From JAYFNU01 sp034933305 (GTDB taxonomy: Bacteria > Bacillota > Clostridia > Oscillospirales > Ruminococcaceae), in assembly GCA_034933305.1 (NCBI GenBank), contig JAYFNU010000023.1:1-64000 (forward strand): a DNA stretch of 64,000 nt, read 5' to 3'. The number at the start of each line of letters is the position of its first letter. The stretch's first letter is position 1. Both the position numbers and the translations under genes were made by a program. Shown here in pieces: positions 1-8,300 of this stretch. The notes beneath the pieces were generated by a model, which was given only the letters and a program-made list of their open reading frames with translations, made no database searches and was not told the DNA's origin.

Positions 1-7
1 AAAACCA

Positions 8-141
8 GCGCAAACGGTCACAGTTTACGGAGGCGTTTGCGCGGCGGGGTTTTCAGGGTGTGGTCACACCCTGAACCGCCGAGGGGTGTGGGGGCCATCG
101 GAAGCCCCCACGCTTTTGGTACTTTTCTCGCAGAAAAGTAC
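8..141. repeat. Array of four perfect inverted repeats
   Basis: Four consecutive inverted repeats are packed into about 130 bases. The arms are 8-16 with 34-42 (GCGCAAACG and its complement), 52-62 with 65-75 (11-bp arms, 2-base loop), 88-95 with 104-111 (GTGGGGGC and complement), and 119-128 with 132-141 (GTACTTTTCT and complement, 3-base loop). No coding frame here looks real. The stretch may be a dispersed intergenic element or a set of RNA hairpins; I cannot test copy number. Confidence 0.75.
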
Positions 142-165
142 GATCTCCGCTCCCGTTCGGGCGCC

Positions 166-330
166 CGGCGCACACCGCTCAAAAAGAATCTTCCCATTCC
201 GGCACCCTATGCACACCGTTTGAATGAAAATTTCCCGTTCGCGCGCCCTATGCACATCGCTCAAAAAAACCTTCCCAGTCCCGCGCCCTATGCACATCGC
301 TCAAAAAAACCTTCCCAGTCTCGCGCTCTG
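166..330. repeat. Degenerate 40-41 bp tandem repeat
   Basis: About four copies of a 40-41 bp unit lie head to tail. The shared CCCTATGCAC core starts at 205, 246 and 286, with a more diverged first copy near 166. The last two copies are almost identical. Frames through it give low-complexity peptides with no initiation signal, so it is taken as non-coding. Confidence 0.75.
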
Positions 331-352
331 CCGCAGCCGAACAACGACAAAA

Positions 353-378
353 AAAGCGGAGGCTGTCGCCTCCGCTTT
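353..378 (-). terminator. Intrinsic terminator of the nucleoside hydrolase gene
   Basis: A 12-bp perfect stem (AAAAGCGGAGGC, loop TGTC, then its complement) is flanked by A-rich sequence on the left. Read on the minus strand this gives a hairpin followed by a T run. It lies just past the stop codon of the nucleoside hydrolase. Confidence 0.85.
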
Positions 379-386
379 TGCCTTTT

Positions 387-1328
387 TCAGCGGTCGTAAT
401 GGTGGATGCACTCTTCGACGATGTTCCAGAATTTTTCCGCGTCCAGCTTGACGGAGACCTTCACGTTGTCCGGATGGCTCGTCAGATGGAAGCAGTCGCA
501 GTTGGTGCGGCCGTAGCTCGGCCCGTGGGAGATGTCGATCTCGCCGTACATGTCCCTCGTTTCGATGCAGCTCGGGTCGATCAGATACGCGATGGTCGTC
601 GGGTCGTGCAGCGGGCCGCCTTCCCAGCCGAACACCTTCTTTTGCGTCATGCAGAAATAATGCATCAGGTCGACGAAAAGCTTCGCCGCACGGTTGTCGA
701 TCTTTCCCATGCGCTCGACGACGGAGGGATAGCAAAGCGCCTGGCGCGTGACGTCGAGCCCCATCATCACCATCGGGATGCCGCTGCGGAAGACGATGTC
801 CGCCGCCTCGGGGTCGGCCCAGATGTTGAACTCCGCCGCGGGCGTCACATTGCCGTGCGCCCAGGAGCCGCCCATGAACAGGATCTCGGGGATCAGCCCG
901 ATGATCGAGGGATCCTTGCGGAAAGCGAGCGCGACGTTGGTCATCGGGCCGGTGATGACGACCGTGACTTCGTTCGGATACCGGTGCACCTGCTCGATGA
1001 TGAAATCCACCGCGGCGCGCGGGTCGAGCTTCTTCGTGAGCGGCTCAAAGGTCGGACCGTCGAGCCCGCTCTCGCCGTGCACCCGTTTTTCGACGGGGGG
1101 CGCCTCCCGCACGAGCGGCCGGTCGCTGCCCGCGCAGACCGGGATGTCGTCGAGCCCCAGCCACTGGCAGACATCCAGCGCGTTGCGGGTCGTCTTCTCC
1201 AGCGTCTGGTTGCCGCGCACGGTCGTGATGCCCAGCAGCTCGAATTTTGCATTGTTGCCCGCCATCATGATCGCGGTCGCATCGTCGTGACCGGGATCGC
1301 AGTCGAGGATCAGTTTTCTCTTGTCCAT
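387..1328 (-). CDS. Nucleoside hydrolase (inosine/uridine-preferring family)
   Basis: This 313-residue protein is expected to hydrolyse the N-glycosidic bond of nucleosides, releasing base and ribose in the cytoplasm. The N-terminus carries the family calcium-binding signature as DCDPGHDDA (residues 9-17; Asp11, Asp15 and Asp16 are the likely metal ligands). A central ITGPMTNVALA segment and a later NIWADPEAA segment also match the IunH fold. Length is normal for the family. The ATG follows a purine-rich GGAGGG-type site. It is a single gene with its own promoter, operator and terminator. The LacI-type operator on the first transcribed bases suggests control by a sugar- or nucleoside-sensing repressor, but no LacI gene is in the window. 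Base specificity cannot be predicted. Confidence 0.92.
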   Translation of the reverse strand: MDKRKLILDCDPGHDDATAIMMAGNNAKFELLGITTVRGNQTLEKTTRNALDVCQWLGLDDIPVCAGSDRPLVREAPPVEKRVHGESGLDGPTFEPLTKKLDPRAAVDFIIEQVHRYPNEVTVVITGPMTNVALAFRKDPSIIGLIPEILFMGGSWAHGNVTPAAEFNIWADPEAADIVFRSGIPMVMMGLDVTRQALCYPSVVERMGKIDNRAAKLFVDLMHYFCMTQKKVFGWEGGPLHDPTTIAYLIDPSCIETRDMYGEIDISHGPSYGRTNCDCFHLTSHPDNVKVSVKLDAEKFWNIVEECIHHYDR

Positions 1329-1366
1329 ACGCCCTCCGCTTTTTTCTCCCCGCCGCTGCGGACGGG

Positions 1367-1413
1367 AAGTTAATCGTTTAACTTAGTATAACACGCGCCG
1401 CCGTTTCTGTCAA
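1367..1413 (-). promoter_or_regulatory. Sigma-A promoter with LacI-family operator
   Basis: On the minus strand a perfect -35 TTGACA (1408-1413) and a -10 TATACT (1385-1390) are separated by 17 bases. Immediately downstream, 1367-1384 is an 18-bp near-palindrome, AAGTTAA-NCGN-TTAACTT, matching at 16 of 18 positions. The central CG and AT-rich arms are typical of LacI/GalR-type operators. Its position over the start site implies repression by blocking initiation. Confidence 0.8.
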
Positions 1414-1478
1414 CGCCGCGGGCGCTCTTTTTTCCGCGGGGCTGCACTTTTCCCCCAAAAGCGGGAACCGCCCGCCGG

Positions 1479-1525
1479 AAAAAAGCCGCGCCCGCCGGCG
1501 CTCGTCGCGCGCCGGCGGGCGCGGC
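1479..1525 (-). terminator. Strong GC-rich terminator of the epimerase gene
   Basis: On the minus strand a hairpin with an arm of about 16 bp (GCCGCGCCCGCCGGCG and complement) is directly followed by six T residues. It lies about 25 bases past the SDR gene stop codon. Confidence 0.88.
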
Positions 1526-1548
1526 GGATCAGATGCGCGCGGCCTCGC

Positions 1549-2550
1549 TCACAGCCTCCCCTGCTCCCGCAGCCAGCCGATCTCGTCGGACAGGCTGTCG
1601 CGCAGCGGACGGGTGGTATAGCCGAGCTCGCGGTCGGCCTTTTCATGGGAGAAGTTGGAATCGCTGCCGAGGGTGTAGATGGAATAGGCGGTGAAGAGCG
1701 GGGTCTGATGCCGCAGCTTGTAATAGGTCTCGCACACCGGCGCGACCAGCTTGACGAACCAGATGGGAAGGTAGACGGCGATCTTTTTTGTGCCGGTCAG
1801 CTCGTGGACGGTGTCGAGCATCTCATTGACGCTGACATAGCGGTTCGACAGGATATAGCATTCGCCGCGCCTGCCCTTGTCGCAGCATGCGATGATGCCG
1901 GCGGCGACGTCGCGCACGTCGGTAAAATCATAGCCGCCGCGGATGGCCGCGGTCAGACGTCCCTGCACGTAGTCGAGCACCAGCTGCGTCATGTGGCCGT
2001 GGCCGTAGTCGTACGGCCCGATGATGCCGGAGGGATGGACGACGCTCGCGTCGAGACCGCGCTTGGCCGCTTCGAGCACCGACGCGGTCGCGGCGGCCTT
2101 CGTCTGGGCGTACAGCCCGACGAGCGGAACGTCCGTAAAGCGGTCGGTCTCGCGGATCAGTCCGCCGTCGGGGGGTTCGGAGATGGCGTGGACGGAGCTC
2201 ACATAGACGAGCTTTGCCGCCCCGTATTCCTCGCACAGCGAGACGATGTTGCGCGTGCCCCCGACATTGACGTCCCAGACGCGCTGGTCGAATTTCGATT
2301 GGATCGTGACGATGCCCGCGCAGTGGATGACGACGAGCCGGCGCCCGCCGGCCCGCTCGAACAGCGCGCGCAGGCTTTCCCTGTCGCAGAGATTGCCGCG
2401 CACGACTTCGACGCCGTCCGGCAGCACGCCGTCCGTGCGCTCGCCGGGCAGCGCGAAGGCGCGCACTTCCTCACCGCGCTGCGTTAACAGCCGCACGACG
2501 GTATTGCCGAGATGTCCGCCCGCCCCGGTGACCAGATAAAGCGATCCCAT
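1549..2550 (-). CDS. NAD-dependent epimerase/dehydratase family protein (extended SDR)
   Basis: A 333-residue extended short-chain dehydrogenase/reductase. The Rossmann motif TGAGGHLG lies at the N-terminus (GxxGxxG type). A VYVSSVHA strand carries the active-site Ser region and YAQTK gives the Tyr-x3-Lys pair. Such enzymes act on nucleotide sugars, dihydroflavonol-like ketones or 3-beta-hydroxysteroids; the substrate here is not determined. The start at 2550 was chosen because AGAAGGGGA precedes that ATG at good spacing and the Rossmann strand starts right after it; a longer frame to 2637 has no such site. A TATAAT box at 2582-2587 (minus strand) may be its -10, but no convincing -35 was seen. 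It has its own terminator. Confidence 0.88.
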   Translation of the reverse strand: MGSLYLVTGAGGHLGNTVVRLLTQRGEEVRAFALPGERTDGVLPDGVEVVRGNLCDRESLRALFERAGGRRLVVIHCAGIVTIQSKFDQRVWDVNVGGTRNIVSLCEEYGAAKLVYVSSVHAISEPPDGGLIRETDRFTDVPLVGLYAQTKAAATASVLEAAKRGLDASVVHPSGIIGPYDYGHGHMTQLVLDYVQGRLTAAIRGGYDFTDVRDVAAGIIACCDKGRRGECYILSNRYVSVNEMLDTVHELTGTKKIAVYLPIWFVKLVAPVCETYYKLRHQTPLFTAYSIYTLGSDSNFSHEKADRELGYTTRPLRDSLSDEIGWLREQGRL

Positions 2551-2652
2551 GGAATCCCCTTCTTTTCTTTGTGTTATCTTCATTATAAATTCATTTTTAC
2601 AGATAATGGGGGACGATCTGTGAACGCAGCGCGGCATTGTTCAAACACCGCG

Positions 2653-2681
2653 TTGCAAAATCAACACAAGTTTGTTATAGT
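2653..2681 (+). promoter_or_regulatory. Sigma-A promoter
   Basis: TTGCAA (2653-2658) and TATAGT (2676-2681) are separated by exactly 17 bases, about 70 bases upstream of the membrane protein start. The upstream gene points the other way, so this is the only source of transcription for the gene. Confidence 0.7.
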
Positions 2682-2749
2682 ATGAACAGAATCGCGGCGC
2701 ATTGCGCCGCACGGGGACTCATACGATAAAAGGAATGAGGAGAAAAAAC

Positions 2750-3493
2750 ATGGCTGAAAAGAAACCTGCCGCCGTCCGGGCGGCGGAACCGAAGCCCGCG
2801 GCCGAGCCGCAGAAGCTGACGCCGACGACGACCGCCCGCAAGCCGGCGACCGGTCTGCGCGTCACGGCGGTCATCCTGTGGGTGCTCGCCATCGGCTTCG
2901 AGGTGCTCGCGATCCTTATGCTCAACGGCAAGGGAGAGTCCTTCCAGAACTTTCTCGCCGCGACCTTTACGAACCTGCTGACGCCGCTCATCATCGCGAT
3001 CGTCGCTGACCTCGCGCTCGTCATCATCGGCTCGCAGCTCTGGAAAAAGGCCAACCATCAGGATCCTGTCTCCGAAAAGAACAAGGTGAAATTCGTCCTC
3101 TGGAACAACATGGGCGTCATCGCGGCGGTCATCGCTTTCCTGCCGCTCATCGTCCTGCTGCTCAAGGACAAGAATCTGGACGCCAAGACGAAGAAGATCG
3201 TCAGCGCCGTCGCCATCGTCGCCATCGTGCTCGCGGGCGCGCTGTCGGTCGACTACAACCCCGTCTCGCTCGAGGACATGCAGAGCGAGGTGACCAAGAG
3301 CGCCAATTACACCGGCGAGGTCTACTGGACGCTGTACGGCAAGTCCTACCACCTCGACCCCAATTGCCAGGCGCTCAGCCGCACGCTGCCCGAGAACCTC
3401 TTCCACGGCACGCTCGAGGAGGCGTACAACGCCGGGCGCACCGATCCGTGCGATTTCTGCGCGCTCTCGGACACGGCGCAGGACGCGGCGTAA
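2750..3493 (+). CDS. Membrane protein with C-terminal Cys/His putative zinc motif
   Basis: A 247-residue protein of unknown function. An N-terminal Lys/Ala/Pro-rich cytoplasmic tail of about 40 residues is followed by four hydrophobic segments (VTAVILWVLAIGFEVLAIL, a LIIAIVADLALVIIG segment, a VIAAVIAFLPLIVLLL segment and a VAIVAIVLAGAL segment). The last 60 residues form a soluble tail: YHLDPNCQAL, a GTLEEAYNAGR stretch, then DPCDFC. The H-x4-C and C-x2-C spacing suggests one bound metal, probably zinc; this is inference. The same kind of short tail is, as I recall, appended to unrelated Clostridia membrane proteins. The ATG at 2750 has a GAGGAG site; in-frame upstream ATGs lack one. It is monocistronic, with promoter and terminator. 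Confidence 0.8.
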   Translation: MAEKKPAAVRAAEPKPAAEPQKLTPTTTARKPATGLRVTAVILWVLAIGFEVLAILMLNGKGESFQNFLAATFTNLLTPLIIAIVADLALVIIGSQLWKKANHQDPVSEKNKVKFVLWNNMGVIAAVIAFLPLIVLLLKDKNLDAKTKKIVSAVAIVAIVLAGALSVDYNPVSLEDMQSEVTKSANYTGEVYWTLYGKSYHLDPNCQALSRTLPENLFHGTLEEAYNAGRTDPCDFCALSDTAQDAA

Positions 3494-3532
3494 TAAAACG
3501 AAACAGCGCCCCTTCCGGGGCGTCAGGGCGCA

Positions 3533-3559
3533 GGGCCGGATCCGCGGATCCGGCCCTTT
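3533..3559 (+). terminator. Palindromic terminator
   Basis: A 24-bp perfect palindrome (3533-3556) made of GGGCCGGATCCG and its complement is followed by TTTG. It lies about 40 bases past the membrane protein stop. The T run is short, so efficiency is uncertain. Confidence 0.6.
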
Positions 3560-3647
3560 GTCGTGCGCTCTTTTCGCGCGGGCCTGTCCGCGCGCGGGAA
3601 AAACGCCGCGCGCCGGGGCCCGCCGCGCAGCCGCGCAAAACTCCCCA

Positions 3648-3676
3648 TTGCATATTTTGCGGCGCTGCCATACTAT
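3648..3676 (+). promoter_or_regulatory. Probable promoter of the sensor kinase gene
   Basis: TTGCAT (3648-3653) and TACTAT (3671-3676) are 17 bases apart. The start codon is 110 bases downstream, leaving a GC-rich leader with no recognised structure. The rest of the 3494-3786 gap holds only the terminator at 3533. Confidence 0.5.
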
Positions 3677-3786
3677 GGGAGGCGAGGGGCCGCGCGCGGC
3701 TCCGGGCGGCGCGGAAAGCCGCTTGCCGCCCCACATCGCGGCGCGCCGCAGCGGCGCGGTCCGCAGGCGAAAGCGAGGTCGAGACG

Positions 3787-5103
3787 TTGAGAACCCCGTA
3801 TCTTCCCTATGCCTTCACCGAGGGCTTCTGCATCCTGTTTTCGGTCATCATTCTGCTGCGCCTGCCGCGGGCGGGCGCGGGCGGCCGGGAGATCCCCATC
3901 TTCAAGAAGATGATCCTCGCCTTCATCGCCGTCAACGCCGCGGATGCGGTGTGGGCGCTGTCGGTGGACGGCCTGCTGCGGATGAGCAGCCGGATGACCG
4001 GCATCCTGAACGCGGCGGCGCTCGCCGCGGTCGCCGTCGGCTGCTATTGCTGGTTCCGGTTCGTCGAGGTGCGCATCGCGCCGTCGGGGGAATGGTCCCG
4101 GCGGGCGGAGCTGCTGGCGGTGACGCCGGCCTTCATTCTGTGCGCGCTCGACTTCGTCTCGGCCTTCACCGGCTGGGTCTTCTATGTCGACGCCGCCGGC
4201 GCCGTGCAGAGCGGCGCGCAGTTCTGGGTGCAGAGCGTCGGGACGTATCTGTATCTGATCGCCGCCGCCGCGCACGCGCTGTGGGCCGGCATCCGCGACC
4301 GGCAGAAGGAGAAGCGCAGCGAGTATCTTTCGTATGTGGGGTTCATGGCCGTCTGCTTCGGCACGGTGGCGGTCGAGGATTATTTCCCCACGGTGCCGCT
4401 GCTCGAGCTCGGCATCTTCGCGATGATCCAGGTCATCTTCCTGACGCTGTACATCGACCGGGCGTACGTGCTCGCCAAAAAAGAGCGCGAGCTGTCGGAG
4501 TCCCGCGTGGAGATCATGCTCAGCCAGATCCAGCCCCATTTTATCTACAACGCGCTGGCCGTCATCCAGGACATGTGCCACGGCAAGGCCCCGGAAGCGG
4601 AGCAGATGACCTACGAATTCGCAAAGTTTCTGCGCTGCAACATCGACGCGCTCGGCCGGAAGGACACCGTCCCGTTTTCCGAGGAGCTCGAGCACACGCG
4701 GTATTATCTTCAGATGGAGCAGAAGCGCTTCGGCGCGGACATGCTGCGCGTCGAAACGGACATCCGCGCCCTCGATTTCCGCATCCCCGTGCTGACGCTG
4801 CAGCCGCTCGCCGAGAACGCCGTGCGCTTCGGCGTGATGAAACACAGCGGCGGCGGCACCGTCTCGATCTCTTCGCGGGAGACCCCCGACGCCTTCGTCG
4901 TGCGTGTACAGGACGACGGCGGCGGGTTCGACCCCGCCGAGCCGCCGAAGGACGGGCGCGTGCATGTCGGCATCGCCAACGTGCGCGAGCGCCTCGAGCA
5001 GATGTGCGGCGGCAGTCTGACCATCGACAGCAGCCCCGGAAAGGGGACCGCCGCGATCATTTTCATCCCGAAAACCGGGCCGTCGGGCGCGCAGCAGGGC
5101 TGA
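3787..5103 (+). CDS. LytS/YehU-type membrane sensor histidine kinase
   Basis: About 438 residues. The N-terminal 230 residues hold six to seven hydrophobic segments (for example around residues 12-25, 42-60, 72-90, 110-130, 152-168, 185-195 and 205-225), a ligand-sensing membrane module of unassigned type. A short linker leads to the His_kinase domain, with phospho-acceptor His251 in IQPHFIYNAL, followed by a HATPase fold (LQPLAENAVRFGV as N box; DDGGGFD and GIANVRERL as G boxes). This is the family that usually pairs with LytTR or other response regulators. No regulator gene is adjacent; the nearest is the convergent SARP-type regulator at 22075-22887, beyond the giant protein gene, so the two probably form one system around it. 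The start is a TTG with GAGG upstream; no ATG fits, so the exact start is moderately certain. Confidence 0.87.
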   Translation: MRTPYLPYAFTEGFCILFSVIILLRLPRAGAGGREIPIFKKMILAFIAVNAADAVWALSVDGLLRMSSRMTGILNAAALAAVAVGCYCWFRFVEVRIAPSGEWSRRAELLAVTPAFILCALDFVSAFTGWVFYVDAAGAVQSGAQFWVQSVGTYLYLIAAAAHALWAGIRDRQKEKRSEYLSYVGFMAVCFGTVAVEDYFPTVPLLELGIFAMIQVIFLTLYIDRAYVLAKKERELSESRVEIMLSQIQPHFIYNALAVIQDMCHGKAPEAEQMTYEFAKFLRCNIDALGRKDTVPFSEELEHTRYYLQMEQKRFGADMLRVETDIRALDFRIPVLTLQPLAENAVRFGVMKHSGGGTVSISSRETPDAFVVRVQDDGGGFDPAEPPKDGRVHVGIANVRERLEQMCGGSLTIDSSPGKGTAAIIFIPKTGPSGAQQG

Positions 5104-5209
5104 CGCCGGCGACAGATCCGCGTTTTTTCCGGCCGCGCACCGCGCGCGCCGAAAAGAACGCGGATCTTTTTTAAATTTTATGAAATAAGCACAGAAAAAC
5201 GACAGGTTT

Positions 5210-5243
5210 TGTTGTACTTCTGTTGTAGTTACCTCATCATAAT
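5210..5243 (+). promoter_or_regulatory. 11-bp direct repeats upstream of the giant gene (candidate activator site)
   Basis: TGTTGTACTTC (5210-5220) is followed with no gap by TGTTGTAGTTA (5221-5231), sharing TGTTGTA at an 11-base period. A CATAAT (5238-5243) about 10 bases after the second heptamer could be a -10 element; no good -35 exists, as expected for an activated promoter. SARP-type regulators are known to bind direct repeats with 11-bp period beside the -10 box, and a SARP-type regulator is encoded at the other end of this locus. The link is inferred. Confidence 0.45.
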
Positions 5244-5315
5244 ACAAAATGTAACATAGCGCCCGCGCGATAGTATAGAGACAGATGTGAAAACATCCTA
5301 TAGGGGGAATCCTTC

Positions 5316-8300
5316 ATGGAGAAGATTATGAAGCGGAATGCAGTTTCCGGCGCTGAACGCCCGATCTGTGCGCGGCCCGCCGGGATCGGACACAGGCGCG
5401 GCATGCTGCGCGCGCTGCTGTGCAGAAAAGATGCGCCGCGGCGCGCGCTGGCGCTTGCCGCTGTGCTCGCTTTGATGATGACGGGGCTGGATCTTCCCGT
5501 TCTGGCGGCCGAAAGCGGGACGGAACCGGCGCAGACGACGATCGTCAGCGCGGAGGAGCTGTCCCCCGACGTCGCCTGCCAGAAGCTGCGCGTCGGCGCG
5601 GATTTCGGCGAGATCCTGTTCCCCGCGGCCCTGACCGTGACGGTCGAAGGCGCCGCGCCGGCCGCGCAGGAGACGCCGGCCGCGCAGGAGACGCCGGCCG
5701 CGCAGGAGACGCCCGCCGCGCAGGAGACGCCGGCCGCGCAGGAAGCGCCCGCCGCGGCGGAGAGCCCGGCGGAAGAAGACGCGGCGTCCGCGCAGGTTAC
5801 ATCGACACCGGAGGAGCCGGCGCAGGCGGCGGAGATCCCGACCGAGCCCGCGCCGTCCGCGGCGGCCCCGCAGGCCGCCGAAACCGCGCCGGCCGCGGCG
5901 GCGCAGAGCGTTTCGCTGCCGGTGAGCTGGGTGCTCGACGCGCGCAGCAGCAGCGCCGACGCGTTCTCCTCGCAGACCGCCGGCGACGTCTTTGTCTATT
6001 CTCCCTCGCTCCCGTCGGGGTATCGCCTTGCGCGGGGGGTATCCCTGCCCGCCATCGCGGTGACGATCGACGCGGCGCCTGTCGCCGTCACGAGCCGCTC
6101 GCTCGTGCTGCGCGCCCCGGCGGCCGGTCAGTCGCCCGCGCTGCAGTACGCCGACCCGAACGGCCAGTTCACCGCCGCGCTCACCTGGTACATCGGGGGC
6201 GCGGCCCTGGGCGCGCAGTCCCTTTTTGAGGAGGGGCAGAGCTATACGGCGCAGCTCGTCCTCGCGCCGGCCGCGGGCTATACGCTCGACGGCCTCGGGG
6301 AGGACGCCTTCGCCGTCAGCGATGAGACCGGCAGGGCCTGCGCGGCTGTTTATGCGGCCGACCGGCTGACGCTGACGGTCGCCTTCGCGCCCTGCGCGGG
6401 GGAAAATGAATTTTTGCAGAGCGCCGTCGTCGACGGCGTCACCGTCACCGTCGCGGCGCCCGCAGGCGTCTTCCCGGCGGATTCCGTCCTGAAGGTCTCC
6501 GCCATCACGCAGCAGGAGAAGCTGGACGAGTTCAGGCAGGCCGTGCGCGCGGCGGACGCGGACAGCGGCGAAGACAGCGCGCTGTACGCCTTCGACATCG
6601 CCGTGTGCGGCCCCGACGGACAGGAGCTGCAGCCCGACGAGACCAGAGGGCAGGTCACCGTCACCTTCACGAACCCGGATCCCGAGCTGTGGGACGCCGC
6701 CGGCCTTTCCGTCTACCATGTGGAAGAGCAGACGGGCACGGCGGCCCGGCTGAACGTCACGGCGGACGAAGCCGCGCAGACCGTCGAAGCGGCGGCGCCC
6801 GGCTTTTCCCCGTATGTCCTGGCGGCGGCCTCCACGGCGGTCCTCCTCTATACAGGCTGCGGCATGATCGACGATCTCAGCTGGACCATGGCCGGCGGCT
6901 ACAAATACCAGTCCGTGGGGCCGGTGACGGGCTTCCCGACGCCGACCGTCGCCGACTCGACGATGCAATTCGACGGATGGTACCAGTACGGCGACGCCAA
7001 CATGGCGAAGGTCGCCGCGCCCGCCGCAGGGAAACGCTACTGCGCGATATGGAAGAGATCGGCGGGCGCTTCCGCGACCGGCAGCTACATGAATTACAAA
7101 ATCAACGGCTACGATCTCGATGCCCACGGGCTGACCGGCGGGCAGGAGATCCAGACGACGTTTTTAAGCGGGGGCTACCAGGCCTACTACAAGTCGAACG
7201 ACGCCAATGCGAGCGGCAAGGGAAAGCTGCTCTACGGCACGAGCGTCTTTGCCAAGACGGACGTCGCGGGCCTCACGGTCGCGCAGCTCGCGACCTTTGA
7301 AGGGCGCTTCGTCCGGTATTCCTACTATATCTGGAACAACAGCGACACGCCGGTGACCGGCTTCAACTTCGGCCTGGCCGCGGACGTGCAGATCGGGGCC
7401 AACGACAACGCGCCGCTGACTCTCGGCGCGGATTCCGGCGGCAGCTACGTCAGCATGATCGACAGCGGCAACGAGTTCCGCCTGTACTATGCGGGCGGGG
7501 CCGTGACCACGACGGACACGCTGTGGACGGGCAAATACAGCAAGCACCGTGAAAACGTGTTCAACGACAGCCGCACGGACCAGTCGAACCTCGATTCGAC
7601 GCTGGCGGTCTCGTGGAAGAATCTGACGATCCCGGCGAACGGCGTGGTCGTCAAGTCCGTGCTGCTCGGCTGCGGCACCGCCGGGACCCTGTCGATGGGC
7701 AAGCTCTTCAACTGCGATTTCGACGGCGACGGCGTGCTGGATTTCACCAACATCGTCAGCGCGTCCTCCGTCCGCGCGCCGCGCCCGATGATCCGGGACG
7801 GCTGGTATTTCCTCAACTGGAACACCCGGGCCGACGGCACGGGCACGCCCTATAAGGCGGGCGATTCCGTCTCCGCGGACGCGGGCAACGTGGATCTGTA
7901 TTCCCAGTGGCAGCAGATCCGGAACACGGCGGTCGTCGGGCTCACGCTGGACGACGCATCCTGGCAGCACCAGAAGGTGGAGCTGCGGCAGGGGAGCGTC
8001 GTGCGCTATACCCTGAGCGACGCCGCGAACGCGGGCACCTACCGCAGCGACGAGGTCGTCAACGGTGCCTATGACATCTGGGTCAACGGCCGGAAATCCG
8101 ACCGGTCCGTCACGGTCGCCTGCACCGACCACGACATCGTCGTGAACGCGCAGGCCGCCTACAGGAGCATCTCCGTCAAGACCTATCTCGACGGCGCGCT
8201 CAGCAGCGCGCCGGGCGCGGTCACGCTGCGCAAGGGCAGCGCGGTCGTCTATGCGCTGACCGGCGCGCAGGGACAGTTCGGCTGCGAGCTGCAGAGCAGC

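Noticed and set aside
37..451. Possible small proteins in the left repeat region
   Set aside because: The frames follow the 40-bp repeat, give low-complexity peptides, lack ribosome sites and overlap a terminator.
5104..5209. Riboswitch or structured leader before the giant gene
   Set aside because: No conserved riboswitch core was recognised; only the direct repeats downstream stand out.
2675..5247. Minus-strand frames opposite the membrane protein and the sensor kinase
   Set aside because: The plus strand has clear signal, membrane and kinase motifs with ribosome sites; the minus frames give Arg/Ala-rich products.
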